Assembly (NCBI GenBank): GCA_000722615.1
Contig: JOKI01000015.1
Location: 1 to 64,000, forward strand
DNA: 64,000 nt
Direction: 5' to 3'
Source of the DNA: Pseudorhizobium pelagicum
GTDB taxonomy: Bacteria > Pseudomonadota > Alphaproteobacteria > Rhizobiales > Rhizobiaceae
Part shown: piece after piece, positions 17,058 through 25,234 of the stretch
Layout: the number at the start of each line of letters is the position of its first letter
How positions within the stretch are numbered: position 1 is the stretch's first letter
The notes under the pieces: model-generated
What the model was told of the DNA's origin: nothing
The model's database searches: none
What the model saw: the letters and a program-made list of their open reading frames with translations, nothing else
Program-made: the position numbers and the translations under genes

Positions 17058-17242
17058 GGGAACTCTCTGGCTGGATCGCTGGACGCTGCAACCGGAGGGC
17101 ACGGCGAAAGTTCCCAGCCGCTGCCGTGCCCCTTGCCAGCCCGTTTGTTTAGCGCCCATTCGCTGCTACACACCCGGCAAGGGTTGTCCCGCGGGTCTGC
17201 CTCGGGTTTAATCAACCGGGTAGGGACAAGGAGGAGCAGATC

Positions 17243-17869
17243 ATGAAGGCCTTGCTGCTGGTCGACATCCAGAACGGCTTCTGCCCGGGCGGCAACCTGC
17301 CGGTGCCGGAGGGCGACAAGGTGGTGCCGGTGGCCAACCGCCTGATCGAGGAAGGCGGCTATGACGTGATCGTCGCCTCCCAGGACTGGCATCCCGCCAA
17401 TCACGGCAGCTTTGCTTCGCAGCACCCCGGGAGGCAGCCCTTCGAGATGGGCGAGCTTTGCGGCCAGCCGCAGATGCTCTGGCCGGATCACTGCGTGCAG
17501 GGAACCGCCGATGCGGAATTCCATCCGGATCTCGATATCGATGCGATCGACTACATCCAGCAGAAGGGCGAAAACCCGGCCATCGACAGCTATTCCGCGT
17601 TTCGCGACAACGACAAGGCGGCGATCACCGGCCTCGCGGGCTACCTTCGGGCGCAGCAGATCAAGGAACTCGACATCTGCGGCCTGGCGACCGACTACTG
17701 CGTCAGGTTCTCCGCCCTCGATGCCCTGGAGATGCTGCCCGGCGTGCAGATCTGCTTCATCGAGGATGCCAGCCGCGGCATCGATCCCAAGGGCGTGAAG
17801 GCGGCGATCGAGGAGATGCGGGAAAAGGGCATCGGCATCGTCAAGAGCCGGCAGATCCTCAAGGACTGA
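17243..17869 (+). CDS. pncA: Nicotinamidase / pyrazinamidase
   Basis: The 208-residue enzyme hydrolyses nicotinamide to nicotinate in the NAD salvage pathway. The catalytic triad is Asp8 (LLVDIQNGF), Lys108 (QQKGE) and Cys153 (TDYCVR). The metal ligands Asp48 and His50 lie in SQDWHP and His83 in PDHCVQGT. All key residues of the isochorismatase-like PncA family are present and the length is typical. AAGGAGGAGCAG gives a strong ribosome site at the ATG. It stands alone, divergent from the DUF2254 gene and upstream of azlCD. Confidence 0.95.
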   Translation: MKALLLVDIQNGFCPGGNLPVPEGDKVVPVANRLIEEGGYDVIVASQDWHPANHGSFASQHPGRQPFEMGELCGQPQMLWPDHCVQGTADAEFHPDLDIDAIDYIQQKGENPAIDSYSAFRDNDKAAITGLAGYLRAQQIKELDICGLATDYCVRFSALDALEMLPGVQICFIEDASRGIDPKGVKAAIEEMREKGIGIVKSRQILKD

Positions 17870-17976
17870 AGGCACGGCCGGTCGCGATGCTTCAGCGAAA
17901 TCGATCCATCCATCAGCGCAATTGAATTGTGCCCTTCGCTGCACGCCCGTAAGGCTTGCGCGCAAGAAGGATTTCC

Positions 17977-18696
17977 ATGAACCGCAGCGATTTCAAACAA
18001 GGCCTGAAGGGCGGTGCCATCATTGCCCTGTCGTCGGCACCTTTCGGGGTTCTCTTCGGGGCGGTGGCCATCGACAATGGCCTGAGCTTCCTTGAGACGC
18101 TGCTGATGAGCGCCACGGTCTACGCCGGGGCAAGCCAGCTGGTGGGCATCGAACTCTTCGGCCAGCGCGTCGAACCGTGGCTGGTGGTGCTGTCGGTCTT
18201 TGCCGTCAACTTCCGGCATATTCTCTATTCCGCGGCCATCGCGAAATTCGTCCGGCACTATACTCCACTGCAGAAGGCGCTCGCCTTCTTCCTGCTGGTC
18301 GATCCGCAGTTTGCCGAAGCCTTCCGGCGCGGCGAGAGCGGTCAGGGCGTCAGCTTCTCCTGGTATTTCGGCTTCGGCGCGGTGATCTACGTGTGCTGGA
18401 GTATTTCCACGATGATCGGCGCCTGGTTCGGGCGCATGATCGGCGATCCCGCCTCGATCGGGATCGACATCCTGCTGCCGGTCTATTTCCTCGGCATGGT
18501 GCTGGCCTTCCGCAGCCGCTGGGGCTTCTACCCCATCGTGCTGGCAAGCGCCGTCGCCTCGATCGCGGCCTATCACACGGTCGGTTCTCCCTGGCATGTC
18601 AGCATTGGCGCAGCCGCCGGCGTGATCGTGGCCACCGTGCTGCCGCTGCCGGCAAAGCAGGAGCCCGATGCGGCGGCTTCCGAGGCGGAGGGCTGA
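17977..18696 (+). CDS. azlC: AzlC-family branched-chain amino acid exporter, large subunit
   Basis: This 239-residue membrane protein has the AzlC signature: GLKGGAIIALSSAPFGVLFGAVA at the N-terminus, MSATVYAGASQLVGIELFG, and NFRHILYSAAIAKF, with about seven helices. With AzlD it forms a two-component exporter for valine and other branched-chain amino acids (YgaZ/YgaH in E. coli, BrnFE in Corynebacterium). The ATG at 17977 has AAGAAGGA in front; an in-frame ATG at 17956 lacks a ribosome site. The next gene starts one base after its stop, so they are co-translated. Confidence 0.93.
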   Translation: MNRSDFKQGLKGGAIIALSSAPFGVLFGAVAIDNGLSFLETLLMSATVYAGASQLVGIELFGQRVEPWLVVLSVFAVNFRHILYSAAIAKFVRHYTPLQKALAFFLLVDPQFAEAFRRGESGQGVSFSWYFGFGAVIYVCWSISTMIGAWFGRMIGDPASIGIDILLPVYFLGMVLAFRSRWGFYPIVLASAVASIAAYHTVGSPWHVSIGAAAGVIVATVLPLPAKQEPDAAASEAEG

Positions 18697-18697
18697 G

Positions 18698-19012
18698 ATG
18701 AGCACCGCACTCGACATTAACACGGTACTGCTGATCCTTGCGGCCGCTGCGGCGACCTATGTCACCCGCATCGGCGGCTATCTGCTGATCACGCGGATGA
18801 CGAGCATCCCGCCCCGGATGGAGGCGGCACTGAACGCCGTGCCGGCGGCCGTCCTGACGACGCTGGTGGCACCCGCCTTCTTCGAGGGTGGTTGGGACGT
18901 GAAGATCACCATGCTGGTCGCGCTGGGCGTCGCCCTGCGCTTTCCCGGTCTGCTGGTGCTGGTGGCCGGCTGGGCGACAGTGATGATCTGCCGCCACCTG
19001 TTCGGGCTCTGA
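18698..19012 (+). CDS. azlD: AzlD-family branched-chain amino acid exporter, small subunit
   Basis: The 104-residue partner of AzlC has four hydrophobic helices and the family motifs ATYVTRIGGYLLI, MEAALNAVPAAVLTTLVAPA and ALRFPGLLVLVAGW. The start is one base after the azlC stop, with GGAGGGCTGAG as the ribosome site inside the azlC end. It is the last gene of the operon and its stop lies one base from the convergent stop of pepP. Confidence 0.93.
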   Translation: MSTALDINTVLLILAAAAATYVTRIGGYLLITRMTSIPPRMEAALNAVPAAVLTTLVAPAFFEGGWDVKITMLVALGVALRFPGLLVLVAGWATVMICRHLFGL

Positions 19013-19013
19013 C

Positions 19014-20843
19014 CTAACCGAGCGGCTCGGTCGCCCGCGCCAGCCATTCCCGCACCTCCGCGTCCTCGATCAGCGGCATCAGCTTCTCGCGCGTCTGCGC
19101 ATGATAGCCATTCAACCAGTCCCGCTCTTCCGCCGTCAGCAGCTCGGGCACGACGAGGCGGCGGTCGATCGGGCACCAGGTCAGCGTCTCGAAGGAAAGC
19201 ATCGGCATGTCGCCGCCGGCGATCTCTTCGGCGTCGCGGACGTGGATCAGGTTCTCGATGCGGATGCCGAAGTGCCCGGGGCGATAATAGCCCGGCTCGT
19301 TGGAGAGGATCATGCCGGCCAGCAGCTCCTGCGTCGACAGCCGCGAGATCCGCTGCGGCCCCTCGTGCACGGAGAGATAGGAGCCGACGCCATGGCCCGT
19401 GCCGTGCGCGAAGTCGCCGCCGGCCTTCCACAGTGCGATGCGGGCCAGCGGGTCGAGGTCGCAGCCGCGCGTGCCCTTCGGGAAGCGGGCGGTGCTGATC
19501 GCGATCATGCCCTTCAGCACGAGCGTGAAGAACCGCTTGCGGTCCTCCGGCACCGCACCGATGGCCACCGTGCGGGTGATATCGGTAGTGCCGTTGATGT
19601 ATTGCGCGCCCGAATCGATCAGGAACAGCTCCCCTTCGTTCAGACTGCGGTCGCTCTCGCTGGTCACCCGGTAATGCATGATGGCGGCGTGTTCGCCGGC
19701 ACCCGAGATGGTGTCGAAGGAAATGTCCTTGAGCGGGTTCTGCATCCGCTCACCGACCCGTAGACGGGCCGCTTCCAGCGCCCTGACGCTTTCGATCTCC
19801 GTGACGCTGCCCGCCGGCTGCCGGTCCAGCCAATGCAGGAACTCGACCACGGCCGCGCCATCCTGCAGATGCGCCCTGGCGGACCCTTCCAGCTCGGTGC
19901 GGTTCTTGCAGGCGCGCGGAAGCCTGGCCGGATCCGGCGCCTCGATGACGGTTCCGCCGGCCTCCTCGATCGCCAGGCTGAGCGCCAGCGGCGCAAGATC
20001 GGCGTCAAGGAGAATGGGGCCCTGCTTCGCCCAGTCCTGCAGCCGGACCGGAAACGCCTCCGGCGGCAGCTGCTCGGCGAGCTGGGCGAGATAGGCGCGC
20101 ACCTCGATGCCCGTCTTGCGCTGGTCAAGGAAGAGCTGCGGCTTGCCCTCGGCCGAGACGATGGCGCGTGCCAGCGGATGCGGCGTATGCGGCACGTCGC
20201 TGCCGCGGATGTTGAAGATCCAGGCGACGGAAGACGGATCGGTGATCAGCACCGCGGCGGCCTTCTTGTCCTTCACCTGTTCGACGATCGCGGCGATCTT
20301 CTCGCTCGCCAGCGTGCCCGCATGGTCGGCCTTCTGGATGGCGACGGTGCCAACCGGCTCTGCCGGGCGGTCCGTCCAGATCGCATCCAGCGGGTTCGAC
20401 GGCAGGAAGATGAGCGATCCGTCTATCTCCTCCAGCGCCTTCCTGAGCCGCCGCACCTCGGCGGCCGTGTGCAGCCAGGGATCGATCCCCAGCCGGAACC
20501 CCTTGGTGCCATGATGGCGCAGCCACAGATGCGGCGGTTCGCCCACCAGATCGCCGCCGGTGAAGACCTCGCCATCCACCTGCTCCTTCAGCTGCGTCGT
20601 GTAGCGCCCGTCGACGAAGACGATCGCCTGCGAGGCCGTTATCAGCGCCACGCCCGCCGAGCCGGTAAAGCCGGTGAGCCAGGACAGCCGCTCGGCGGAC
20701 GCCGGGACATATTCCCCCTGATATTCGTCCGCGCGTGGGACGAGAAAACCGTCGATGCTTGCCTCGGCGAAGCGAGCCCGGAGAGAAGCGACCCGCTCGC
20801 GACCGAACTGCGGGGCTGATTTGATATCGAAGGACTGGAACAT
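19014..20843 (-). CDS. pepP: Xaa-Pro aminopeptidase (M24B, aminopeptidase P)
   Basis: From the ATG at 20843 (GGAAAG in front) this is 609 residues, the long three-domain form of aminopeptidase P seen in rhizobia and eukaryote cytosol. Two creatinase-like N-terminal domains lead to the pita-bread catalytic domain with metal ligands in FLIDSGAQYINGTTDITRT (two Asp), GTGHGVGSYLSVHEGP (His), SNEPGYY (Glu) and IRIENLIHV (Glu). It removes an N-terminal residue before proline. An upstream in-frame extension to 20945 is not family-like. It is monocistronic and convergent with azlD. Confidence 0.92.
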   Translation of the reverse strand: MFQSFDIKSAPQFGRERVASLRARFAEASIDGFLVPRADEYQGEYVPASAERLSWLTGFTGSAGVALITASQAIVFVDGRYTTQLKEQVDGEVFTGGDLVGEPPHLWLRHHGTKGFRLGIDPWLHTAAEVRRLRKALEEIDGSLIFLPSNPLDAIWTDRPAEPVGTVAIQKADHAGTLASEKIAAIVEQVKDKKAAAVLITDPSSVAWIFNIRGSDVPHTPHPLARAIVSAEGKPQLFLDQRKTGIEVRAYLAQLAEQLPPEAFPVRLQDWAKQGPILLDADLAPLALSLAIEEAGGTVIEAPDPARLPRACKNRTELEGSARAHLQDGAAVVEFLHWLDRQPAGSVTEIESVRALEAARLRVGERMQNPLKDISFDTISGAGEHAAIMHYRVTSESDRSLNEGELFLIDSGAQYINGTTDITRTVAIGAVPEDRKRFFTLVLKGMIAISTARFPKGTRGCDLDPLARIALWKAGGDFAHGTGHGVGSYLSVHEGPQRISRLSTQELLAGMILSNEPGYYRPGHFGIRIENLIHVRDAEEIAGGDMPMLSFETLTWCPIDRRLVVPELLTAEERDWLNGYHAQTREKLMPLIEDAEVREWLARATEPLG

Positions 20844-21098
20844 GAGAACTTTCCGGAACGGCAAAAAGGACAGGAGGACGCCGATACTAGACGATCCCTG
20901 CCGGCTCCCGCCAGCGAAAGACGCAGATGCACGCCGATTGTGCATATGCTAACAGGCAATGGACACTATCGCGGCGGCCCATGCACTGGGCGCATAACAC
21001 CAATGACGCAAGCCCTCTCACTGCCTCCCGGCAAAGCGGCTATATTCCAATCATCGAACGGGCAGCGAACCAGTCCCGCGATGAAAGGAACTAAGACA

Positions 21099-21272
21099 AT
21101 GGCTACCTCATTTTTCCGCACTGCCTTCCAACGCGTTGTTGCGGCACGCGAACGTCAGGCCAGCCGGTATGTCAACGGCGTGCTGATGAACCTCGACGAC
21201 CAGACCCTGAAGGGCATGGGCACCAGCCGCGAAGAATTGCGCCGCAAGGGCGGCTCGACCTCCGCATTCTGA
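21099..21272 (+). CDS. DUF1127 mini-protein
   Basis: This is a 57-residue basic protein (MATSFFRTAFQRVVAARERQ at the start). It has the DUF1127 pattern: an Arg-rich first helix and a second helix L-x-x-L-D-D-x-x-L-x-x-x-G-x-x-R-x-E-(L/I) (LMNLDDQTLKGMGTSREEL). Such proteins are abundant in alphaproteobacteria; studied ones bind RNA (CcaF1 of Rhodobacter) or act on the PhoR kinase in Agrobacterium. AAGGAA precedes the ATG; an in-frame ATG 18 bases earlier (21081) is also possible. It is followed by three hairpins, the last a clear terminator, so the transcript is short and strongly structured. Confidence 0.85.
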   Translation: MATSFFRTAFQRVVAARERQASRYVNGVLMNLDDQTLKGMGTSREELRRKGGSTSAF

Positions 21273-21386
21273 TAAAGGTTCCGGATCGGGATCCTCCCTC
21301 CCTCCTCCGGAAACCTCGGAATGCGTGCTTCCTGCTTGAGCTTTCCTCCCAGGCTCGCGGGTCAGATCAGGATCTCCTGATCGTTC

Positions 21387-21415
21387 AAGGCGGTACCTCA
21401 CGGTGCCGCCTTTTT
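21387..21415 (+). terminator. Rho-independent terminator of the DUF1127 gene
   Basis: Stem GGCGGTACC/GGTGCCGCC (21389-21397 and 21402-21410, one mismatch) with a TCAC loop is followed by five T residues. Just upstream, GATCAGGA-TC-TCCTGATC (21365-21382) forms another perfect hairpin. Confidence 0.85.
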
Positions 21416-21480
21416 CTTGTTCCGAGCCTGGGTTTGGGGGAGTTGCTTTGCAGTCTGCGCAATGCTGCAGCGCAGCAGAA

Positions 21481-22401
21481 TCAGTGGCTGCGACGCCGCA
21501 GGTGGATCGTCACCCAGCCGTTGCGCCAGATCGTCCGCACGTGGTGCAGGCGCACGCCATTGTAGGCCGCGAGCACCTTCCAGCGCTGCGCCGCAAGAAT
21601 CCCCGAGAGGATGACCGATCCGCCGGGGGCAAGATGCGCCGCCAGCTGCGGCGCCATCTTCATCAGCGGACGGGCGAGAATGTTGGCGATGATCAGGTCG
21701 AACGGCCCCGCCTGCGCGAATGCCGGCGAGTGGAAGCCCGGCGCCGTCACCAGCTTCAGCCCGGAGGCGATGCCGTTACGGCGGACGTTCTCTTTCGCGA
21801 CGGCAACAGCAACCGGATCGATGTCGGTGGCCAGGATCGGGATGTTACGAATCTTGCGCAAACCGATCGCCAGCACGCCGCTTCCCGTGCCGAGATCAAG
21901 CGCCCGGCGGATGGTCTGCGACCGCGCCACGGCATCGATCATCTCCAGGCATCCGGCCGTCGTTCCGTGATGACCCGTGCCGAAGGCCTGGCCCGCGTCG
22001 ATCTCGATCGAGACGTCGTTGGCCTTCACCTTGCCCCGGTCGTGCGAGCCGTGAACGAGGAAACGACCGGCCCGCACCGGCGACAGGCCTTCGAGCGATT
22101 TGGCGATCCAGTCGACATCGGGAATCACTTCCTTCTCGATGGCAAGGCCCGGATAGGCCTCCGCGAGACCATCGGCGATCCGCTGCCGGATCTCGTTCTC
22201 GTCTTCCGCCATCAGATAGACGGAGGCCTCCCAGAGGTCCCGCTTCTCGTCGACTTCCGTCGTGGCGAGCGCAATATCCTCCTCGCCGAAAACATCCGAC
22301 AAGATGTCGAGGATGCGCTCGGCATCCCGTTCGGTGGCGGCGACGTATAGGCGGATCTCACTCAAGGGGCGGCTCTTTGGCGATTGCGATTGCGGTGGCA
22401 T
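21481..22401 (-). CDS. prmA: Ribosomal protein L11 methyltransferase
   Basis: PrmA trimethylates lysines and the N-terminus of ribosomal protein L11 using S-adenosylmethionine. The 306-residue frame (ATG 22401) has an N-terminal substrate-recognition domain, the SAM motif ALDLGTGSGVLAIGLRK, the acidic loop ATDIDPVAVAVAKENVRRNG, and the LIIANILARPLMKMAPQLA motif. Rhizobial homologues begin M-S-E-I-R-L-Y, which corresponds here to a TTG codon at 22365 (TTG-AGT-GAG-ATC). So the true start may be that TTG, giving 294 residues. Neither start has a strong ribosome site. The next gene upstream on the strand is the SCO1-type gene, 54 bases away. Confidence 0.92.
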   Translation of the reverse strand: MPPQSQSPKSRPLSEIRLYVAATERDAERILDILSDVFGEEDIALATTEVDEKRDLWEASVYLMAEDENEIRQRIADGLAEAYPGLAIEKEVIPDVDWIAKSLEGLSPVRAGRFLVHGSHDRGKVKANDVSIEIDAGQAFGTGHHGTTAGCLEMIDAVARSQTIRRALDLGTGSGVLAIGLRKIRNIPILATDIDPVAVAVAKENVRRNGIASGLKLVTAPGFHSPAFAQAGPFDLIIANILARPLMKMAPQLAAHLAPGGSVILSGILAAQRWKVLAAYNGVRLHHVRTIWRNGWVTIHLRRRSH

Positions 22402-22455
22402 GCCACATAGCCCCTGCCCCTGCCATCGGCAAGCGACAGCAGGCAAATAGGATGA

Positions 22456-23055
22456 TCAGCCGTTGACGAGGTTCTCGAGCTTCTTGACGGCCGTCTCCGG
22501 ATTCTCCCCGTAGGAGATGGTGCCGGAGAAGCGCCCCTGCGCGTCGAGCAGGAAGACGGAGGCGGTGTGGTCCATCGTGTAGTCACCCTCCGGCTGCGCC
22601 TCGTCGAGCGGCACCTTCTTGAAGTAGACCTTGAACCCCTTGGCCATCTCGCTCACCTTTTCAGGTGGTCCCGAGATCCCGGTGATGCGGTCGGTGACGT
22701 TGGAAATATACTGGCCGAGAAGCTCCGGCGGATCGCGCTCCGGATCGACGGTGACGAAATAACCGTTCAGCTTCGTGCCATCGGGATCGACCTGATGCAT
22801 CCAGCCGTTCAGTTCGTAGAGCGTCGTCGGGCAGACTTCCGGGCAGTGGGTGAAGCCGAAGAAGAGCGCGGTCGGCTTCTGCCGGAAGGCCTGTTCGGTG
22901 ATCGGTTCGCCGTTCTGCGCCACGAGTTCGAAGGGAACGCCGAACGGTTCTTCGACGACGGCCTGCCGGGTCTGGGTCACTTCGAGCGTCAGCCACGCCA
23001 GCACGCCGCCAAGCACGAGGACGGCTGCCCAGAGGATGATGCGGAGCGTTCTCAT
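22456..23055 (-). CDS. SCO1/SenC-family copper chaperone for cytochrome oxidase
   Basis: This 199-residue thioredoxin-fold protein has an N-terminal membrane anchor (about residues 5-24) and the copper-binding C-x-x-x-C at Cys71/Cys75 (HCPEVCP), with the distal His in YTMDHTASVFLLD. SCO proteins deliver copper to, or keep reduced, the CuA centre of cytochrome c oxidase in the periplasm. The oxidase genes are not in the window. A 52-residue membrane protein is encoded 110 bases upstream on the same strand, and prmA follows on the same strand. Confidence 0.92.
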   Translation of the reverse strand: MRTLRIILWAAVLVLGGVLAWLTLEVTQTRQAVVEEPFGVPFELVAQNGEPITEQAFRQKPTALFFGFTHCPEVCPTTLYELNGWMHQVDPDGTKLNGYFVTVDPERDPPELLGQYISNVTDRITGISGPPEKVSEMAKGFKVYFKKVPLDEAQPEGDYTMDHTASVFLLDAQGRFSGTISYGENPETAVKKLENLVNG

Positions 23056-23165
23056 GTCTGTCTCTCTTTGCGGCCCATGGATTTCACCGATCCGATAGGC
23101 GAATCTGCGGCTGCGGGCAAATCATTCGCGCGTCGAGCGGCGATTTGTCTCAAACCCGAAGATCC

Positions 23166-23324
23166 TCAGAAACAGTTGGAGAGGCCGGTTTCGGCGAGCG
23201 TCAGCAGGATCGACGAGCCGTAGGTCACCCAGCCATAGAAAGCGGCAGCCACAAGCGACGTCACGGCCAGGGCAGCGAGCAGTGCGGTCGGAAGGCGGTG
23301 AGCCGATGGCGAGACCTGATCCAT
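23166..23324 (-). CDS. Small single-pass membrane protein, 52 residues
   Basis: An ATG at 23324 opens 52 codons ending in TGA at 23168-23166. The product starts MDQVSPSAHRLPTALLAALA and has one transmembrane helix (about residues 11-32, ending in AAAFYGWVTYGSS), then a short polar tail ending SNCF. Codon use fits the genome and the frame is otherwise too short for routine calling. It lies 110 bases upstream of the SCO1-type gene on the same strand, so it may belong to the same copper/respiration unit. I know no family for it; the ribosome site is weak. Moderate confidence that it is coding. Confidence 0.5.
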   Translation of the reverse strand: MDQVSPSAHRLPTALLAALAVTSLVAAAFYGWVTYGSSILLTLAETGLSNCF

Positions 23325-23593
23325 GGATACAGTCTACTGCCAATCGGCGGAGATCGAAAGCCCGAGATGCAGGCATTAGCGGAAGCTTAACATCTGATGG
23401 GCATTCTCCCATCCACGCGAAGGTGGATTCGATTGCCATGCCCGTCCTCATGATGACGGAGGGCAAAAATCCACACCGACATGACGTCACCGAGAGAGAT
23501 CTCGCCTCCGCATCTCGATCCAGACATTTATTGCAGCCTGAATGGCGGCATCCGCGGCAAGCCGCGAGCCCATTGGCAGGTGGGGGAAAACAC

Positions 23594-24061
23594 ATGAGCA
23601 ACGCCATCAAGCAATCGGGCGCCTATCTCGAAATCGTCTCCTTTCATCTGGGAGACCAGGAATTCTGCATCGACATCATGGCGATCCGCGAAATTCGCGG
23701 CTGGGCGCCGGTGACCCCGATGCCGCATACCCCACCCTATGTGCTCGGCCTCATCAACCTGCGCGGAGCGGTGATCCCGGTTATCGACATGGCCTGCCGC
23801 CTCGGCATGAAGATGACCGAGCCGTCGGAGCGCTCCGCCATCATCGTTACCGACATTGCCGGCAAGCTGGTGGGTCTGCTGGTGGAACAGGTTTCCGACA
23901 TGATGACCATCCGGTCCGAAGACCTGCAGCCGGCACCGGAAATCATTCCGGAAGAGCAGCGCGCCTTCTGCCGCGGCATCGTTGCGCTGGAGAAGACCAT
24001 GGTCTGTTTCCTGAACCTCGACACGATCATTGCCGACGAATTGGCCCGCGAAGCAGCCTGA
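23594..24061 (+). CDS. cheW: Chemotaxis coupling protein CheW
   Basis: CheW bridges methyl-accepting receptors and the kinase CheA. The 155-residue product has the two SH3-like beta barrels and hallmark motifs: FHLGDQEFCIDIMAIREIRG, VLGLINLRGAVIPVIDMACRLGM (the N-L-R-G core), and VGLLVEQVSDMMTI. The start at 23594 has GTGGGGG upstream. No cheA, receptor or other che gene is adjacent, so it is a stand-alone copy that could serve a separate receptor array. A perfect hairpin CGCGGC-AA-GCCGCG (23553-23566) lies in the leader shortly before the ribosome site. Confidence 0.92.
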   Translation: MSNAIKQSGAYLEIVSFHLGDQEFCIDIMAIREIRGWAPVTPMPHTPPYVLGLINLRGAVIPVIDMACRLGMKMTEPSERSAIIVTDIAGKLVGLLVEQVSDMMTIRSEDLQPAPEIIPEEQRAFCRGIVALEKTMVCFLNLDTIIADELAREAA

Positions 24062-24142
24062 TCCATCCGATCACTGCGGCCTTAAGTCAGTCGGAGATGA
24101 CGCTTATGTTATCTCTGCGTGAAATAATACATGAGCCGCGTG

Positions 24143-24167
24143 GGAACGAAGTCGTACCCGCGCCGTT
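24143..24167 (+). promoter_or_regulatory. EcfG-type general stress promoter
   Basis: GGAAC (24143-24147), a 16-bp spacer, then CGTT (24164-24167): an exact match to the GGAAC-N16/17-CGTT promoter used by the alphaproteobacterial stress sigma factor EcfG (RpoE2). It lies 80 bases upstream of a small secreted protein gene and points toward it. Confidence 0.7.
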
Positions 24168-24246
24168 TCTCTGGTGTCCAATCGGACAGCGAAATGTTCG
24201 GCTAAGCTTAGGCTGGTCGATCGGAAACAAACCAGGGAGAATATCC

Positions 24247-24594
24247 ATGAGAAACGCCGTAACACTCGCTCTCGCCGCAGCACTGTCCACCGCATCGCTC
24301 GGCGGCATTGCCTTCGCACAGACGACCTCTTCGACAACGGCGACGGCCACGTCGGACATGAACGACATGATCCGTATCGTGCGCATCAGCGAAAATTCCG
24401 ACAGCGACGACGCAAACAACCAGGTTCCTGAGATGTTCCAGAGCCCGACGGCCGAAGTCACGGCTGAAGCACAGGCTGAAGTCCGCGCCACTCCGGCACT
24501 GATGGCTGAACTGCAGGAAAACAGCATCGAAGTCGACAACGTTCTGGCCATCGACACGGCTGCCAACGGCGGCAAGATCGTCTACGTCAAGTAA
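24247..24594 (+). CDS. Small secreted protein of unknown function, likely stress induced
   Basis: The 115-residue product has a clear signal peptide (MRNAVTLALAAALSTASLGG, cut after AFA at residue 24). The mature part is acidic and Ser/Thr/Asp/Glu-rich with no cysteine and no domain I recognise; the end (LAIDTAANGGKIVYVK) looks like a beta hairpin. GGGAGA gives the ribosome site. It is monocistronic with a strong terminator behind it. The EcfG-type promoter upstream suggests induction in the general stress response or stationary phase. Exported to the periplasm or beyond; role unknown. Confidence 0.78.
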   Translation: MRNAVTLALAAALSTASLGGIAFAQTTSSTTATATSDMNDMIRIVRISENSDSDDANNQVPEMFQSPTAEVTAEAQAEVRATPALMAELQENSIEVDNVLAIDTAANGGKIVYVK

Positions 24595-24618
24595 GACGAT
24601 CACGTCCCTCCAGGACAC

Positions 24619-24647
24619 AAAGAGCCCGCATCGCGGGCTCTTTTTTT
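24619..24647 (+). terminator. Rho-independent terminator
   Basis: A perfect 9-bp stem AGAGCCCGC/GCGGGCTCT (24621-24629 and 24633-24641) with a three-base loop is followed by a run of T residues to 24647. It ends the secreted-protein transcript. Confidence 0.92.
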
Positions 24648-24675
24648 GTCTCCGAACGCCTTTGCTTTCGGCCTC

Positions 24676-25167
24676 TTAGGGCTTGCCGCTCGTCCACGTC
24701 ACCTCTTCGCCGTAAAGCGGAACGGTGGAGATCGACATCTTCGCCGATCCTTCGACCACCTGCCGCGAATGCGCCAGATAGACCAGCGTGTCATTGGTCT
24801 TGTCGTAGATGCGCTTGACGAGCAGATCCTTCCAGATCAGCGACCGTCCCTGCCGGAACACCTCTTCGCCCCCCTTGGAGAGATCGATATCGCCGATCTC
24901 GATCGGGCCGGTCTGCCGGCAGGCGATCGAACTGTTGGAAGGATCTTCAAACCAGTTGCCCTGCTTCAGCCGGTCGATGATGGAGCGGTCGAAATAGGTG
25001 ACATGGCAGGTGACGCCCTTCACCTCCGGATCGGCGACCGCCTCGACGATGATGTCGTTGCCGATCCAGTCGACGCCGACCTCGCCGACCACTTCAGCCA
25101 GAGCTACGGATGCCAGAAGGCCGCAGGATAAAGCGGCGGCGGATGCGAAAAGGGTCAAGCGATTCAT
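24676..25167 (-). CDS. creA: CreA family protein
   Basis: The 163-residue product (ATG 25167, with GGAG in front) has a signal peptide ending SVALA and then the CreA body: GEVGVDWIGNDIIVEAVADPEVKGVTCHVTYFDR, an acidic/basic middle with DPSNSSIACRQTGPI, and SLIWKDLLVKRIYDK...LVYLAHSRQVVEGSAKMSISTVPL. CreA (DUF1131-like, COG3045) is a conserved periplasmic protein of unknown function; two cysteines (in GVTCHV and IACRQT) could form a disulfide. It is monocistronic. Despite the name it is not part of a creBCD system here. Confidence 0.9.
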   Translation of the reverse strand: MNRLTLFASAAALSCGLLASVALAEVVGEVGVDWIGNDIIVEAVADPEVKGVTCHVTYFDRSIIDRLKQGNWFEDPSNSSIACRQTGPIEIGDIDLSKGGEEVFRQGRSLIWKDLLVKRIYDKTNDTLVYLAHSRQVVEGSAKMSISTVPLYGEEVTWTSGKP

Positions 25168-25234
25168 AAGGGAAACTCCGGTCAACGATCTGTGATCAGA
25201 GATAAGGTACAGCGCCGGCGTTACAAGCGCGACA

